Of a DNA stretch of 64,000 bases, positions 8,026 to 17,464 are shown one piece after another. A program made the translations under genes and the position numbers. The notes under the pieces are model-generated. The model saw nothing but the letters and a program-made list of their open reading frames with translations, was not told the DNA's origin and did not search any database. Numbering within the stretch: the first letter of the stretch is position 1; every line of letters begins with the position of its first letter. The stretch is from assembly GCF_963931295.1 (NCBI RefSeq), contig NZ_OZ007001.1, positions 2,311,001 through 2,375,000 of the forward strand, in the 5' to 3' direction. This stretch comes from an uncultured Mailhella sp. Its GTDB lineage: Bacteria; Desulfobacterota; Desulfovibrionia; Desulfovibrionales; Desulfovibrionaceae.

Positions 8026-9171
8026 TTAGATGATCGGGAACTTGAGGCTGGCCGCGGCCAGCAGGCAGATGACGAGAACGGCGATGCGCAGAATGCCTGC
8101 GGCAAACGCGAGCGCCAGGCCCTTGAAGCCCCACTCTGCGATGTCGCGCAGGGAAAGGGAGAGGCCGAGGGCGGCTGCGGCAAGGGAGAAGTCCCACTTC
8201 ACCAGTTCAAAAACGGCGAGATGGGCGGGCTCCTTCACTACGTGGAACTGCACCACGATCCACACGATGATGAACACGGTGACGAACAGCGGGAATCTTT
8301 TGTGGGCGCGGGCCGCCATGACGCCGGGCTCGTCGGCGAACATGCGGGAGCGCACGAACATGACCACGAACACGAACAGAAAGCCTGCGGGCATGAGCGC
8401 GTGCCGCAGAGGTTCCACGTAGTGGGCCCAGTGACCGGCTTCGTAGCTGTAGCCGAAGGCCGCGTTGAACATCTGCCCGGTGTTGCCTATGCCGAACACG
8501 GAGAGCACGGCGAAGGCCTTGTCGTCCATGTTGAGGGCGTGGCCGAGCAGGGGCAGCAGAAACGAGGCCACGAGGCCGAAGAGCAGAATGCAGCCCAGCG
8601 CGTTGATGACCTGCCCGCCTTTGGATTTGAGCATGGGCATGAGAATGGCCACCACGTGGGGATCGCCCGTGGAGAGCGCGCCGGCGATGGTGGAGTAGTG
8701 CCGGTCGTCCATGCGCAGGAGTCTGCCGAGAACAAGCGTGACGGCGGCGGTGAACAGCATGACGGCGAAGGCCAGCAGAATGAGGGGCATGCCCGCCTTT
8801 TCCGCGTGGCTGAACACGAAGTGCGGCGCCAGCATGATGATGCCGAGCGGCATGAGAATGTGAATGTAGGAAAGACCGCGCTTCCAGGAATCGGGCACGC
8901 CGAACACGTTGCCGATGACAAGACCCATCAGAAAGGGATTCCACACGAAGTTGGAATTGAGGATCTGGAACAGCGGCTGATGATGGACGGGGCCGATGAC
9001 GGCGTCGAGCCAGGAGAACAGGTTTTCCAGCGTGAGGGGATTGGGGCTCCCCGCCAGATTGTTGGAAAACAGCGCGATGAAGAACATGGCCAGCAGACCG
9101 GGCAGGGATTCCTGCATGCTGTAGAGGCAGCTGAGGAAAGAGCGGCGGCGCTCCTCATAGGGAATGTTCAT
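8026..9171 (-). CDS. Putative sulfate exporter family (YeiH / UPF0324-like) membrane protein
   Basis: The 381-residue integral membrane protein has about ten hydrophobic segments. Features matching the YeiH/PSE family are NPFLMGLVIGNVFGVP near the first third, the ILMPLGIIMLAPHF helix and the FGIGNTGQMFNAAFGYSYEAG segment two thirds in. The family is annotated as putative sulfate exporters, though transport has rarely been shown. Its gene sits 12 bases after the 965-residue exported protein gene and 10 bases before a tiny membrane protein. In a region full of sulfotransferases, a role in moving sulfate, sulfite or a sulfonated product is a reasonable inference. Confidence 0.75.
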   Translation of the reverse strand: MNIPYEERRRSFLSCLYSMQESLPGLLAMFFIALFSNNLAGSPNPLTLENLFSWLDAVIGPVHHQPLFQILNSNFVWNPFLMGLVIGNVFGVPDSWKRGLSYIHILMPLGIIMLAPHFVFSHAEKAGMPLILLAFAVMLFTAAVTLVLGRLLRMDDRHYSTIAGALSTGDPHVVAILMPMLKSKGGQVINALGCILLFGLVASFLLPLLGHALNMDDKAFAVLSVFGIGNTGQMFNAAFGYSYEAGHWAHYVEPLRHALMPAGFLFVFVVMFVRSRMFADEPGVMAARAHKRFPLFVTVFIIVWIVVQFHVVKEPAHLAVFELVKWDFSLAAAALGLSLSLRDIAEWGFKGLALAFAAGILRIAVLVICLLAAASLKFPII

Positions 9172-9183
9172 GATGGTACCTGC

Positions 9184-12081
9184 CTATTGGAACTTGCGGG
9201 CGAGCCAGGCGTCGAGCCCGCGTTCGGGATGAGGATGCGCGCCGGTGCGCCAGTATTCCTGCCAGGCGGAGCGTTCCATGAGCGACGCGCGCAGGAAGCC
9301 TTCGATGGTGCCGTTCACGCCCATGAGCACGTCGATGTTGTTGCGCGGCTGGAAGGCCAGATTGGCGCTCTTGAACACGCGTTTGCGGTAATTGGTTTCG
9401 ATGTGCCAGGCGTGGATCATTTCTCCGTCGAAACTGTCGATGACGATGCTGAACTGCGGCTTGCCGTCGGCCATGCGGGGGCCGTCGAAGCGGGGATGGT
9501 CCTTGTCCAGAATGATGGGTTCGGGATTGTCCAGCAGAATTTCGTTGAGCTGATAGCAGTGACCGCACACGTCGGGGCGAACCATGAAGCGCGGATCGCC
9601 CTCAAAGGGAGTGTCGCTTTCGAGCTTCTTGAGGTCCACGTAGGCGTAGAAGGCGGCCTTGCCCTTTTCAAAGGGCGTTTTCACGTCCATTTCGGCGAGC
9701 ACCTTGTCCTTGCCCTCGTCGAACTGGAACTGCAGGGAGTTCACCACGCGCTGATGCTGCGGCAGGAAGGCGCGGGTTTCGGCGTTGAGCGGGCCGAGGG
9801 TTCTGGTTTCGGAGAGCGAGCCGTCGTTGCGGCGAAGTTCCACGGAAGCGGTGCCGGCCTTTTCGTCGAAGGCGACAAGCTTCAGGGTGTGCTTCTTGCC
9901 CACGGGCTTTTCTTCGCCGGGGGCGAGGAGCAGGCGCACGGGCTTTTCGTAGGTGTACTGCACGCTCTGAATGGCGGGCGTGCCGAAGCTCTTCACCCGC
10001 ACGTAGGTTTCGCCCACGAATTCCGGCTCAATCCAGGTGGCGCCTTCGGCAAAGCGGTCGTGCAGGTAGTAGCGGTCGCCGTTTTCCCGGCTGAGGCCCT
10101 GCGCGAGTTCAAAGGGCGCGCCGAAGTTGTTGCCCGAATACTTGACCACGTTGATCTGCGCCATGGGGCGGTCGTCGAGCAGGTGGCTTTCCGTGAAGCG
10201 CAGCACCTTGTTGTTCACGCCGAGGGGCTGATCCTGCCAGTAGATGGGGTGCAGGCTGGCGTCGGGCTGCACGCGCCAGAAGTCGATGTCGAAATTGCGG
10301 CGCGTGAAGGTGGTGGATTCAAAGGTGGCCATGTAGGCGCGGCGGCCGAGCATGTAGAAGGTTTCGCCGTTCAGGGCGCGCACGTTGCGGGCGTTGCGCG
10401 AGGTGTAGAACAGGCCGGAGGGCGGAATGACGATGCGGTTGTTCTTCCAGTCCACGTAGCTGCCGCGGATGACGAGTCCTTCGGAAGACGTGAGTCTCTC
10501 GCCGCGGCGGTTGGTCACCTGCTCGCGGCCGAAGCCGCGCATGAGGCCGCCGAAGGGAGCCGTGGGATCGGGCGAGTGGAAGGCCATGTTGGGCATGACG
10601 CTCGGGAACGACGTGAAGTGCGAGCCCTGCACTTCCGTGCCGAAGTCGGGCATGGCCAGACGGTTGAGGAAGCTGTCTTCCAGCACGGAAATGAAGGTCG
10701 GCGTGCGGCCGATGAAGCAGTCGATGTTCCGGCGGCCCTTGTCGGTGAAGGCAAGGTTGTCGGTGCGCTGGAAGAATGCGTCGCGCAGGTAGTAGCTGTG
10801 GACGCGGTTGCCTTTCATGTCGTCGGCCACCAGGCGGAAGGCCGGACGGTTCCACACGTCGGAATATTTCACCGGCCCGTCGTAGCTGTCGTTTCCGGCT
10901 TCAAGGGTGAAGGGCGCGGCGTTTTCCAGCGTGAGGCGCTGGAGCTTGCCCGTGAGCAGGCTGGCTTCGAGCCCCACGGTGTAGCGCTCGTCGAGCGGCC
11001 AGGGCTCGCCGTTCTTCACGGTGACGAGGTCGCGATAGACGACGAAGCTCAGCATGCCGTCCTGCCAGTCGTGGGGCACGGCCGTGGACCACGGCACGAA
11101 GTCGGAATGGCGCAGATATTCGGGCTGCACGGCGATTTCTATGCGCATGTCCTCGCCGGGCACGGTGAGGCTGTAGGCGTCCTTTTCGTGCGCTTCGTCC
11201 TTGTATCCCTGCGAGCTTATGGGGCGGATCAGCTTTTCGGCGAGAACCTTGTCGCCGCCAAAGTCGGTTACGCGAACGCGGAAGCCGTTGCTTTCGCGGA
11301 AGGCGTAGAGGCGCTTTGTGCCGCAGAGCCGGTATTCTTCCTGACGCAGATCGAGCACCACGGGCCGAGAAAGGGAGAAGGTGGCCTCCTCGATGACCGG
11401 ATAGGAAAGCGAGGAGAAGGTGGCCTTCTGGAAGTCGTGATCCTTCACCTCGAAGCGGCTTGCGCCGTACTCAAACACCGGATCGAGGAAAAATTCATCG
11501 AGCTGCTCCACGTCGCCTTCCATGTGGCTGCGGTCGGGCAGCTCCTTGATGGCCGGAAACTTGGACGACACCGAAAATTCCATGGGCCAGTGTCCGGAAG
11601 GGGCGATGAGCGCCATCTGAATGTAGGGCCGGTCGTAGTGATCGGTGGCGTAGTCGAACCACAGGCGGTAGCCTGCCTGATCCACCGGCGTCTTTTCGCC
11701 TTTTTTCAGCGACACGTCGCGCACGGTGCGCACGCTCTGCCGGATGTCCACGAGATAGGCGTGTTCGCCGAGCAGAAGGAACGGGTCACGTCTGAAGGGT
11801 GCGGCGTCCTGCTCTGTTTCGGAAATGTAGCAGAGGCCGCCTGCGGGCACGAAGGCCTTGCCGTCCTTGACGGAACTTTTCCGCACGAGCACGGCTTCCG
11901 AAAGATTGCGCGGCTGACCGTACTGATTCTTGAAGGTCTTGTGCCGCAGGCCTCCGAGATCGGGAATGAAGGGCATGTCGCCTGCCGGGGCGAGGCCATG
12001 CGGACTTTCCGCAGCCGGAGCGCCGGAGAACAGAAGGCAGAGCAGTGCCGCCGCGACGCCGGAAACGAGAAGTTTGTTCAT
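9184..12081 (-). CDS. Large exported protein with tandem internal duplication, unknown function
   Basis: From the ATG at 12081 (AAGGAAGTTGTG upstream) the product has 965 residues with a Sec signal peptide (about 1-24, cleavage near APAAES). I recognise no family. Two copies of a 450-470-residue unit are visible: FVPAGGLCYIS (77-87) matches IVIPPSGLFYTS (550-561). FLLLGEHAYLV (101-111) matches FYMLGRRAYMA, NAAPFTLEAGNDSYDGP matches NPEPIILDKDHPRFDGP, and NIDCFIGRTP matches NIDVLMGVNG. The second copy carries a CGHC at about 839-842. No membrane helix follows the signal peptide, so it is likely periplasmic or extracellular. It heads an operon with the exporter and has its own sigma-54 element upstream. 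Confidence 0.8.
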   Translation of the reverse strand: MNKLLVSGVAAALLCLLFSGAPAAESPHGLAPAGDMPFIPDLGGLRHKTFKNQYGQPRNLSEAVLVRKSSVKDGKAFVPAGGLCYISETEQDAAPFRRDPFLLLGEHAYLVDIRQSVRTVRDVSLKKGEKTPVDQAGYRLWFDYATDHYDRPYIQMALIAPSGHWPMEFSVSSKFPAIKELPDRSHMEGDVEQLDEFFLDPVFEYGASRFEVKDHDFQKATFSSLSYPVIEEATFSLSRPVVLDLRQEEYRLCGTKRLYAFRESNGFRVRVTDFGGDKVLAEKLIRPISSQGYKDEAHEKDAYSLTVPGEDMRIEIAVQPEYLRHSDFVPWSTAVPHDWQDGMLSFVVYRDLVTVKNGEPWPLDERYTVGLEASLLTGKLQRLTLENAAPFTLEAGNDSYDGPVKYSDVWNRPAFRLVADDMKGNRVHSYYLRDAFFQRTDNLAFTDKGRRNIDCFIGRTPTFISVLEDSFLNRLAMPDFGTEVQGSHFTSFPSVMPNMAFHSPDPTAPFGGLMRGFGREQVTNRRGERLTSSEGLVIRGSYVDWKNNRIVIPPSGLFYTSRNARNVRALNGETFYMLGRRAYMATFESTTFTRRNFDIDFWRVQPDASLHPIYWQDQPLGVNNKVLRFTESHLLDDRPMAQINVVKYSGNNFGAPFELAQGLSRENGDRYYLHDRFAEGATWIEPEFVGETYVRVKSFGTPAIQSVQYTYEKPVRLLLAPGEEKPVGKKHTLKLVAFDEKAGTASVELRRNDGSLSETRTLGPLNAETRAFLPQHQRVVNSLQFQFDEGKDKVLAEMDVKTPFEKGKAAFYAYVDLKKLESDTPFEGDPRFMVRPDVCGHCYQLNEILLDNPEPIILDKDHPRFDGPRMADGKPQFSIVIDSFDGEMIHAWHIETNYRKRVFKSANLAFQPRNNIDVLMGVNGTIEGFLRASLMERSAWQEYWRTGAHPHPERGLDAWLARKFQ

Positions 12082-12182
12082 CACAACTTCCTTGTGGTTG
12101 AATGGTCTGGCAGTGGCAGACCGCTCTTTCGTGCTAAAACGCGTGCCGCAGAGGAAAAAGGAGGGCTGCCTTCCTCCTTTCA

Positions 12183-12198
12183 TGCATGAATCGTTCCA
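12183..12198 (-). promoter_or_regulatory. Sigma-54 (-24/-12) promoter element for the 965-aa protein operon
   Basis: The minus strand reads TGGAACGATTCATGCA, agreeing with the consensus TGGCACGNNNNTTGCA at all but two fixed positions. The GG-GC spacing is the required 10 bases. Transcription would start near 12172, leaving a leader of about 90 bases before the ATG at 12081. Confidence 0.65.
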
Positions 12199-12402
12199 AA
12201 AGGTTATATGGCCAATGATTGCAGTGAATTATTTATGATGCATCCGTCTGTTCCGACTTTGATTGCGCCTGGCATGTGCGGCTCTCTGCACACACGCTCA
12301 AGGCTGTGCCCGCTTTCGCGCAGCCTTGTTTTGCGCTCGTCTTTACGGAAGAAGAGCTTGTCGTTACACTCTCACCCGCAAAAGCGACTTCAAGGTGAAA
12401 CT

Positions 12403-13791
12403 ATGAGCGAGAACAGGAAAAGCGGTTATCAGATTCTGGTGGTGGACGACGATCCCGAATGGCATGAGATTCTGGCCCTGCTTTTTTCGCGCAAGGGCTG
12501 GAAGACGGAAACGGCGCTTTCCGGCGAGCGGGCGCTGGCCAGACTGGCCGCCGGCGGCATAGACGTGGTGGTGTGCGACCTTTCCATGCCGGGCATGAGC
12601 GGACTTGAGGTTCTGCGCCGCGTGCGGGCCATGAACGCGCAGATTCCCTTCATCATGATGACGGGCGTGGGCACCATTGAGAGCGCCGTGGAAGCCGTGC
12701 AGCTCGGCGCGTACAGCTATCTGACCAAGCCTGTGAACAATGCCGAACTGGCCTCGCTGGTGCAGCGGGCGGCCGAACACGCCCGGGTGCACAGTCAGCT
12801 TCAGGACATGGGCGGGGAAAAGACGCCCGTCTCCCTCATTTTCAACAGTCCGTCCATGAAGCAGGTGCTGAAGACCATAGGCAAGGTGGCGGGCACGAGC
12901 GTGCCCATCCTCATTACCGGCGAAACGGGCACGGGCAAGAGCCGTCTTGCGGAGTACGTGCATCGCGCAAGCTCTCTTCGGGACAAGCCCTTTCTCACCA
13001 TCGACTGCGCGGCCCTGCCGGAATCGCTGCTGGAGAGCGAGCTTTTCGGTCATGTGAAGGGGGCCTTCACCGGCGCGGTGAGCACGCGGCGCGGCCTTCT
13101 GGAAGAAGCGCAGGGCGGCACGGTGTTTCTTGACGAAATAGGCGAACTTTCGCCTTCCACGCAGGCCAAGCTGCTGCGCGCCATTCAGGAGCACGTAATA
13201 CGTCCGGTCGGCAGCAACAAGAGCGTGAGCGTCAACGTGCGCTTCATTGCGGCCACGCATCGTAATCTGGAAGAGGACGTGAAGACGGGCCGCTTCCGCG
13301 AAGATCTTTTCTATCGTCTTTCCGTCATTCCGCTGTACCTGCCGCCGCTTCGCGAGCGCCGGGAGGATCTGGCCGCGCTCATCGGTTTTTTCATCAGCCG
13401 CTTCAATGAACGCTACGGCCGCAACGTGACGCAGATAAGCCCCGCGGCCATGAACATTCTCTACAGTCAGCCGTGGAAGGGCAACATCCGCGAGCTGGAA
13501 AACGTGCTGGAGCGAGCCTTTCTTCTGACGGAAGGGGACAGGCTCATGCCGGAGTCGCTGGGAACCATGGCCGACGGCGCTGTCTTCGCGTCGCCTGTTC
13601 CGGGCGAAGCGGTGTCCGAAACGCCGCTTTCTCTGTCCGACGCGGTGCGCAACGCGGAAATTCAGGCGCTTCAGCAGGCGCTTTCCCTGTGCAACGGCAA
13701 CAAGACGCAGGCCGCGGAACTTCTGGGCATAGGCCGAAGAACGCTCTACGACAAGCTGGAGCAGTTCGGCCTCATGGATAAAAAAGGATAA
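12403..13791 (+). CDS. NtrC-family sigma-54-dependent response regulator
   Basis: The 462-residue protein begins at the ATG at 12403 (CAAGGTG upstream). The receiver domain (about 9-125) has the acidic cluster VVDDDP, phospho-acceptor Asp59 in VVCDLSMPG and Lys109 in YLTKP. The AAA+ domain (about 145-375) has Walker A GETGTGKS (173-180), the intact sigma-54 contact loop GAFTGA (220-225), Walker B around VFLDEIGEL and an arginine-finger region. A Fis-type helix-turn-helix ends the protein ([20 protein letters not shown]). It is divergent from the 965-aa operon and convergent with ASST-1. No kinase gene adjoins it; the nearest is at 24065. It is the obvious activator for the four sigma-54 elements here. 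Confidence 0.95.
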   Translation: MSENRKSGYQILVVDDDPEWHEILALLFSRKGWKTETALSGERALARLAAGGIDVVVCDLSMPGMSGLEVLRRVRAMNAQIPFIMMTGVGTIESAVEAVQLGAYSYLTKPVNNAELASLVQRAAEHARVHSQLQDMGGEKTPVSLIFNSPSMKQVLKTIGKVAGTSVPILITGETGTGKSRLAEYVHRASSLRDKPFLTIDCAALPESLLESELFGHVKGAFTGAVSTRRGLLEEAQGGTVFLDEIGELSPSTQAKLLRAIQEHVIRPVGSNKSVSVNVRFIAATHRNLEEDVKTGRFREDLFYRLSVIPLYLPPLRERREDLAALIGFFISRFNERYGRNVTQISPAAMNILYSQPWKGNIRELENVLERAFLLTEGDRLMPESLGTMADGAVFASPVPGEAVSETPLSLSDAVRNAEIQALQQALSLCNGNKTQAAELLGIGRRTLYDKLEQFGLMDKKG

Positions 13792-13796
13792 CAAAA

Positions 13797-13826
13797 CGGG
13801 CCCTCCACCGTATGGCGGAAGGCCCG
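13797..13826. terminator. Convergent terminator between response regulator and ASST-1
   Basis: A 13-base imperfect stem (two mismatches) spans 13797-13826. On the minus strand it is followed by GTTTTGTTATCC, a moderate U-tract, so it probably ends the ASST-1 transcript. It may also serve the regulator gene on the plus strand. Confidence 0.6.
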
Positions 13827-13847
13827 GAGACAAAGACGGCCAGAGGA

Positions 13848-15290
13848 TTACCGGTCGTTTATGGGCGACGAGAGGCGGGAAACTTCCGCGAAGAGTTCAT
13901 GCCATTTCGGCGCGCCGGGAAACACTTCCGTCTTTCGGGAAAGATCCCTGCCCGCCAGACCGGGATAATCCGGAGCGTAGCGGAAGGCGCGATGCACCAC
14001 GTTGTTTGTGAGATTGATGTCCTTCACGCCGTTCGGATCGGCCGTGGCGTCCTCTTCCGTAAGCATGGCCTTGGCTTCGCCGTTGCTCATGAACGGGCTT
14101 ACGTATTCCCATACCACGCGCTTGTCCTGCGTCACCTCGAAAATGTGTCCCGTGGCCGTGGACGTGATGAGCACATTGCCGTTCTGCAGATGCTGGGCGG
14201 AACCCTGATAGGCGCTGTAGAAGGAATTGAGATTGTTGGCCGCATATTCCCAGGTGATGCGGCCTGAGGGGATGTCCACGACCACGGCGCGGGAGCGGTT
14301 GGCCTGCGGGCGCTGCCAGCCGTTGTCGAACAGGGAGATGCGGTCGTTGCCGAGCCATGTGGCGTCGTGATTGCCGAAGAGCAGCTGACTGCCGTCGTTG
14401 CAGAAGGAGGGGCGTTCCCCTTCGCCGTGACTTGCGGGGTTGCCGAAGCGCCACAGCACCCTGCCTTCCGCGTCGTGACTGACGATGAACGCCTCGCAGA
14501 AGTTGCGGGAGCTTATGAGGATCTGGTCGGTCTCGGGATTGTACCGGACGCTGTTTATGTGCATCCAGTCGGAATCTCCGTAGTAGTTCTTGATGGGCAG
14601 GCGGTAGTTGATGTCGAATTCGTCCTTGCCTGTGCCGATGTGGTCCCAGGCGTGCCATGACCAGACTTCGCGTCCTTCCTTGTCCACTTCCACGATGTAG
14701 TCGGCCCACAGACCGTCGTAGGCCGGGCTGTGTCCGGTATCCTCGCCGGGCCGGGGCAGGGTTCCCGGCTTGCGGCCTTTGGCCTCGGCCTCCTCGCAGC
14801 TTTTGTGTTCCCAGGCCACGATGAGCGTGTTGCCGTTCGGCATGCGGTCGAAGGCGTGATGGCTCAGTCTGCTGTCGTCGTATATCCGGTGTTCCCACAC
14901 TACGTTCCCGTCCCAGTCTATTTCCTGAAGGCCTCCGGACACCCCGCCGAAGGGTACCTTCTTTTCATAGCGTATGCCGCGCAGCAGGTTGCCGTTCGGC
15001 AGAAGTTCGGCATAGAGGCCGGGAAGTCCGGCGGTCTTCCATTCGTGTACGATGTTGCCTTCCATGTCCAGAAGATAGCTGGACGTGGACTGCATGGGAG
15101 AAATCAGCGTATAGCCGTCCAGAGCCTTTTCCTTGTCGTAGATCAGAACGCCGGTGGGAGTGGACATGGTTTCCGCGGCCTTTGCCCTGCGGGGAAAGAG
15201 CAGAAGCGCCGTGCCGAGAAAGGATGCGGCCGCGAGTGCGGAAAAAACAAGACTGCTCATGAGTGCCATCCTGCAAAAGAGTTGAAACAT
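13848..15290 (-). CDS. assT: Aryl-sulfate sulfotransferase ASST-1 (complete active site)
   Basis: This is a PAPS-independent sulfotransferase that moves a sulfuryl group from an aryl sulfate donor to a phenolic acceptor in the periplasm. The start at 15290 gives 480 residues with a signal anchor or signal peptide (about 9-39, ending RAKAAE). Starts at 15269 and 15260 are also possible. The propeller repeats show GNVVWEH-type motifs. Equivalents of the E. coli ASST catalytic set are present: His144/145 (SHHAF), His244 and Asn246 (DWMHINS), Arg262 (ISSRNF) and His308 (FGNHDATWL), the sulfohistidine candidate. It groups with ASST-4 by sequence. No canonical sigma-54 element lies upstream. Confidence 0.9.
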   Translation of the reverse strand: MFQLFCRMALMSSLVFSALAAASFLGTALLLFPRRAKAAETMSTPTGVLIYDKEKALDGYTLISPMQSTSSYLLDMEGNIVHEWKTAGLPGLYAELLPNGNLLRGIRYEKKVPFGGVSGGLQEIDWDGNVVWEHRIYDDSRLSHHAFDRMPNGNTLIVAWEHKSCEEAEAKGRKPGTLPRPGEDTGHSPAYDGLWADYIVEVDKEGREVWSWHAWDHIGTGKDEFDINYRLPIKNYYGDSDWMHINSVRYNPETDQILISSRNFCEAFIVSHDAEGRVLWRFGNPASHGEGERPSFCNDGSQLLFGNHDATWLGNDRISLFDNGWQRPQANRSRAVVVDIPSGRITWEYAANNLNSFYSAYQGSAQHLQNGNVLITSTATGHIFEVTQDKRVVWEYVSPFMSNGEAKAMLTEEDATADPNGVKDINLTNNVVHRAFRYAPDYPGLAGRDLSRKTEVFPGAPKWHELFAEVSRLSSPINDR

Positions 15291-15609
15291 CTGCCTGCCT
15301 TCGCACGGAAAGATTTGTCCGCGTCGAAAGAAAGCGGGCCTAGTGTTGCAGAAATCAGGACACAGGGGAAGAGCTTTGGGGCCGTGTTTTTGTGAAGGAA
15401 ACGAAAGGCGGAAGAAAAAACGTTTTTCATGCAGGCGAGCTTCTTTTGCCGTCCGATGTGTTGCGCGACACGAAAATGCAGGCGTTTCAGCAGGACTTTC
15501 CCGTGGAGCGACGGCAGGACGCAGGCGAGTGCCCGGACAGGTCGAAGAGGGCGCGGCGACAAGCTGGATCACCCTCATCGACAAAAAAGAATCATTCTCC
15601 GACGAAGAA
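15291..15609. other. Non-coding interval upstream of ASST-1
   Basis: No gene is apparent. A sequence reading TGTCCTGATTTCTGCA on the minus strand (15348-15363) has sigma-54 spacing but GT instead of the essential GG. I do not call it a promoter. The ASST-1 promoter must nevertheless be in this stretch, since a terminator lies to its right. Confidence 0.4.
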
Positions 15610-15649
15610 AAAACATCCCGTCCGGGCAGGGATCCGGGCGGGATGTTTT
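15610..15649 (-). terminator. Rho-independent terminator downstream of ASST-2
   Basis: A 16-base arm at 15610-15625 pairs with 15634-15649 with one G-U pair; the arms end in A and T tracts, so it works in both directions. It lies 174 bases past the ASST-2 stop and separates the ASST-2 unit from ASST-1. Confidence 0.85.
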
Positions 15650-15782
15650 CGCAGAAGGCCGGGCAGATCATGCCCGTTGGACAAGTTTTCGCCCGAAGGC
15701 TGCGGACAGACTCAGCGCGGCGACTTTGCGCAGTGCGGAAAGCCGAGAATGTGTCGTACGCGTTGCCCGCCGGGGAGGCGTT

Positions 15783-15810
15783 GCGTCCGGCTCCGGGAGA
15801 AGCCGGACGC
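15783..15810 (-). promoter_or_regulatory. Hairpin just past the ASST-2 stop
   Basis: GCGTCCGGCT (15783-15792) and AGCCGGACGC (15801-15810) form a perfect 10-base stem with an 8-base loop. There is no U-tract. It may protect the 3' end of the transcript ahead of the true terminator. Confidence 0.45.
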
Positions 15811-15823
15811 GGGCCGGGCTTGT

Positions 15824-17407
15824 TTAGTAGTTGTGCATGGAGGTGGCGGCTTCGTCTTCAAATTCTTCGTCGTTGCTCTCTTCGGCATGGGTCTGGGCGG
15901 CGGTCAGCGAAGCCTTGACCATGTCGCCCTGCACGCCGGTGTTCGGATACTCGCCCTTGGCGTTGGGCAGGGAGAACAGGCTGTTGGCAGGCGGAATCAC
16001 GGCCACTTCTTCGGCGTGCGTAGCCTGAGGAACCCAGTCGTAGGGCACGCGGTAGGAGCGATAGAGAATGCCCGCGTTTTCGTCGGCGTAGGGCGAGAGG
16101 TATTCCCATACCGTTTCGTAATCGCTGGTGATTTCAAAGATGCGGCTCATGTCGCCTTCCGTGATGACGGTGTTGCCGTTGGGCAGGCGCTGCGCGTAGC
16201 TGACGAAGGGGCTGAAGAACTTGAAGTCCATGTGGCCGAGCAGGCCCTTGTGATTTTTGTGCCAGTCGTATTCCCAGACGATTTCCTTGGTCACAGGATT
16301 GAATTCCACCACGCGGCTGTAGGGACGCTGCACGTTGTGGAAGCCCGAAACCGGACGATCCGGGGTGGGGGCGCCGTAGCCGCCGAGACCGCCGTTGTCG
16401 AAGAACAGGATGTTGCCTTCGCCGGGGAGTCCCCTGGGAATGATGTGAATGCCGTGTGCGCCCACGATCTGGCCTACTTTGAAGTCTTCGGTGCCGGGGG
16501 CGAAGTTCGGGCCGAGACGCCACACCACCTTGCCGGTGGCGCGTTCAATGATGAACATCATGTTGGAGTCGCGGCTGTTGACGATGATGTTGTCGGGGTT
16601 GAAGCGCCTGTCGCCGGCGTCGAACCACTTGTTCGGGCCCACGTAGCTTGCGCAGTTGATGTGCATCCAGTCGTAGCCTGCGCCGGGCTTGATTTTTGTC
16701 CCGTGGCGACCGGCGGCGCGGTTGTCCGAGGGCGGGAAGGTGTTCATGGCCTTGAACGAGGCGTCGGTAAAGCCGAGTTCGTCCACATGATCGGAAATTT
16801 TCCAGGTCCAGACAACTTTGCCCTTGCTGTCCACTTCCAGAAGCACGTCGGTGACGAGCTGCATGGAAGGATGAATCCGCGCGATTTTTTCATTGGTATG
16901 GCTGAGCACCAGCGTGGTTTCCGCGGCATCGGAGGAGGCGCTGCCCGCGGAAGGAGTGAAATATACGGGGGTATCCTTGCGCTGGAAGTCGTGATGCTGG
17001 CGAGCTATGGGCGTTTTTCCGTCTTTCTGCGGCTGACCGGGAATGGCCGGCACGTTCTGCCAGTCGCGGAATTCCCAGAGCTGTTTTCCGTTGAAATCAA
17101 GGGTGACGAGAGAGGTTTTGTCCTGCTGACCGTCCTTCCAGGTTTCGCCGCTGGTCATGAGACGACCGCCGGGGAGAATTTTGTTCGGCATGCCGTCCTT
17201 GCTGTTCCAGCGTTTGACGAGATTGCCGTTCATGTCGATGAGACAGGCGCTTCCGGCGAGGATGGTGTAGCCGTTGTAGGCCTTTTCCGGATTGTAGAAG
17301 GTGACGCCTGTAGGATACGTGGTGGGCACGGCCTGAGAAGCGGCGGGCGCGGCGCAGAAGAGGCCGAGCGCGATCAGGAGACTGACGGAAACATTGTTGA
17401 AACGCAT
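15824..17407 (-). CDS. assT: Aryl-sulfate sulfotransferase ASST-2 (complete active site)
   Basis: The 527-residue product has a Sec signal peptide (about 1-25, ending AAPAASQA). It belongs to the same subfamily as ASST-3 and ASST-5. The catalytic set is complete: His138/139 (RQHHDFQ), His249 and Asn251 (DWMHINC), Arg279 (VNSRDS) and His318 (VGAHGIHIIP). It is the longest paralogue because of a roughly 30-residue insertion around 150-165 and an acidic Glu-rich C-terminus. GCGAGG lies a few bases before the ATG, and a sigma-54 element is 42-57 bases upstream. It appears monocistronic, bounded by terminators at 15610 and 17842. Expected location: periplasm. Confidence 0.92.
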   Translation of the reverse strand: MRFNNVSVSLLIALGLFCAAPAASQAVPTTYPTGVTFYNPEKAYNGYTILAGSACLIDMNGNLVKRWNSKDGMPNKILPGGRLMTSGETWKDGQQDKTSLVTLDFNGKQLWEFRDWQNVPAIPGQPQKDGKTPIARQHHDFQRKDTPVYFTPSAGSASSDAAETTLVLSHTNEKIARIHPSMQLVTDVLLEVDSKGKVVWTWKISDHVDELGFTDASFKAMNTFPPSDNRAAGRHGTKIKPGAGYDWMHINCASYVGPNKWFDAGDRRFNPDNIIVNSRDSNMMFIIERATGKVVWRLGPNFAPGTEDFKVGQIVGAHGIHIIPRGLPGEGNILFFDNGGLGGYGAPTPDRPVSGFHNVQRPYSRVVEFNPVTKEIVWEYDWHKNHKGLLGHMDFKFFSPFVSYAQRLPNGNTVITEGDMSRIFEITSDYETVWEYLSPYADENAGILYRSYRVPYDWVPQATHAEEVAVIPPANSLFSLPNAKGEYPNTGVQGDMVKASLTAAQTHAEESNDEEFEDEAATSMHNY

Positions 17408-17448
17408 GCAAACCTCGCATTGTTTGGAAACAAAAACGTGAAAAATAA

Positions 17449-17464
17449 TGCAATATGCATGCCA
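17449..17464 (-). promoter_or_regulatory. Sigma-54 promoter element for ASST-2
   Basis: The minus strand reads TGGCATGCATATTGCA: both invariant dinucleotides, 10-base spacing, and TTGCA all match the consensus. The predicted start near 17438 leaves a leader of about 31 bases. Confidence 0.85.

Noticed and set aside
9184..12081. The CGHC in the 965-aa protein as a thioredoxin-type redox centre
   Set aside because: There is no surrounding thioredoxin fold pattern (no W before, no cis-Pro motif after), so the motif alone is not enough.
12209..12223. TGGCCAATGATTGCA on the plus strand as a sigma-54 promoter for the response regulator
   Set aside because: The GG-GC spacing is 9 bases, not the required 10, so the match is probably accidental.
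15348..15363. TGTCCTGATTTCTGCA on the minus strand as a sigma-54 element for ASST-1
   Set aside because: The invariant GG of the -24 box is GT. ASST-1 may use another sigma factor.
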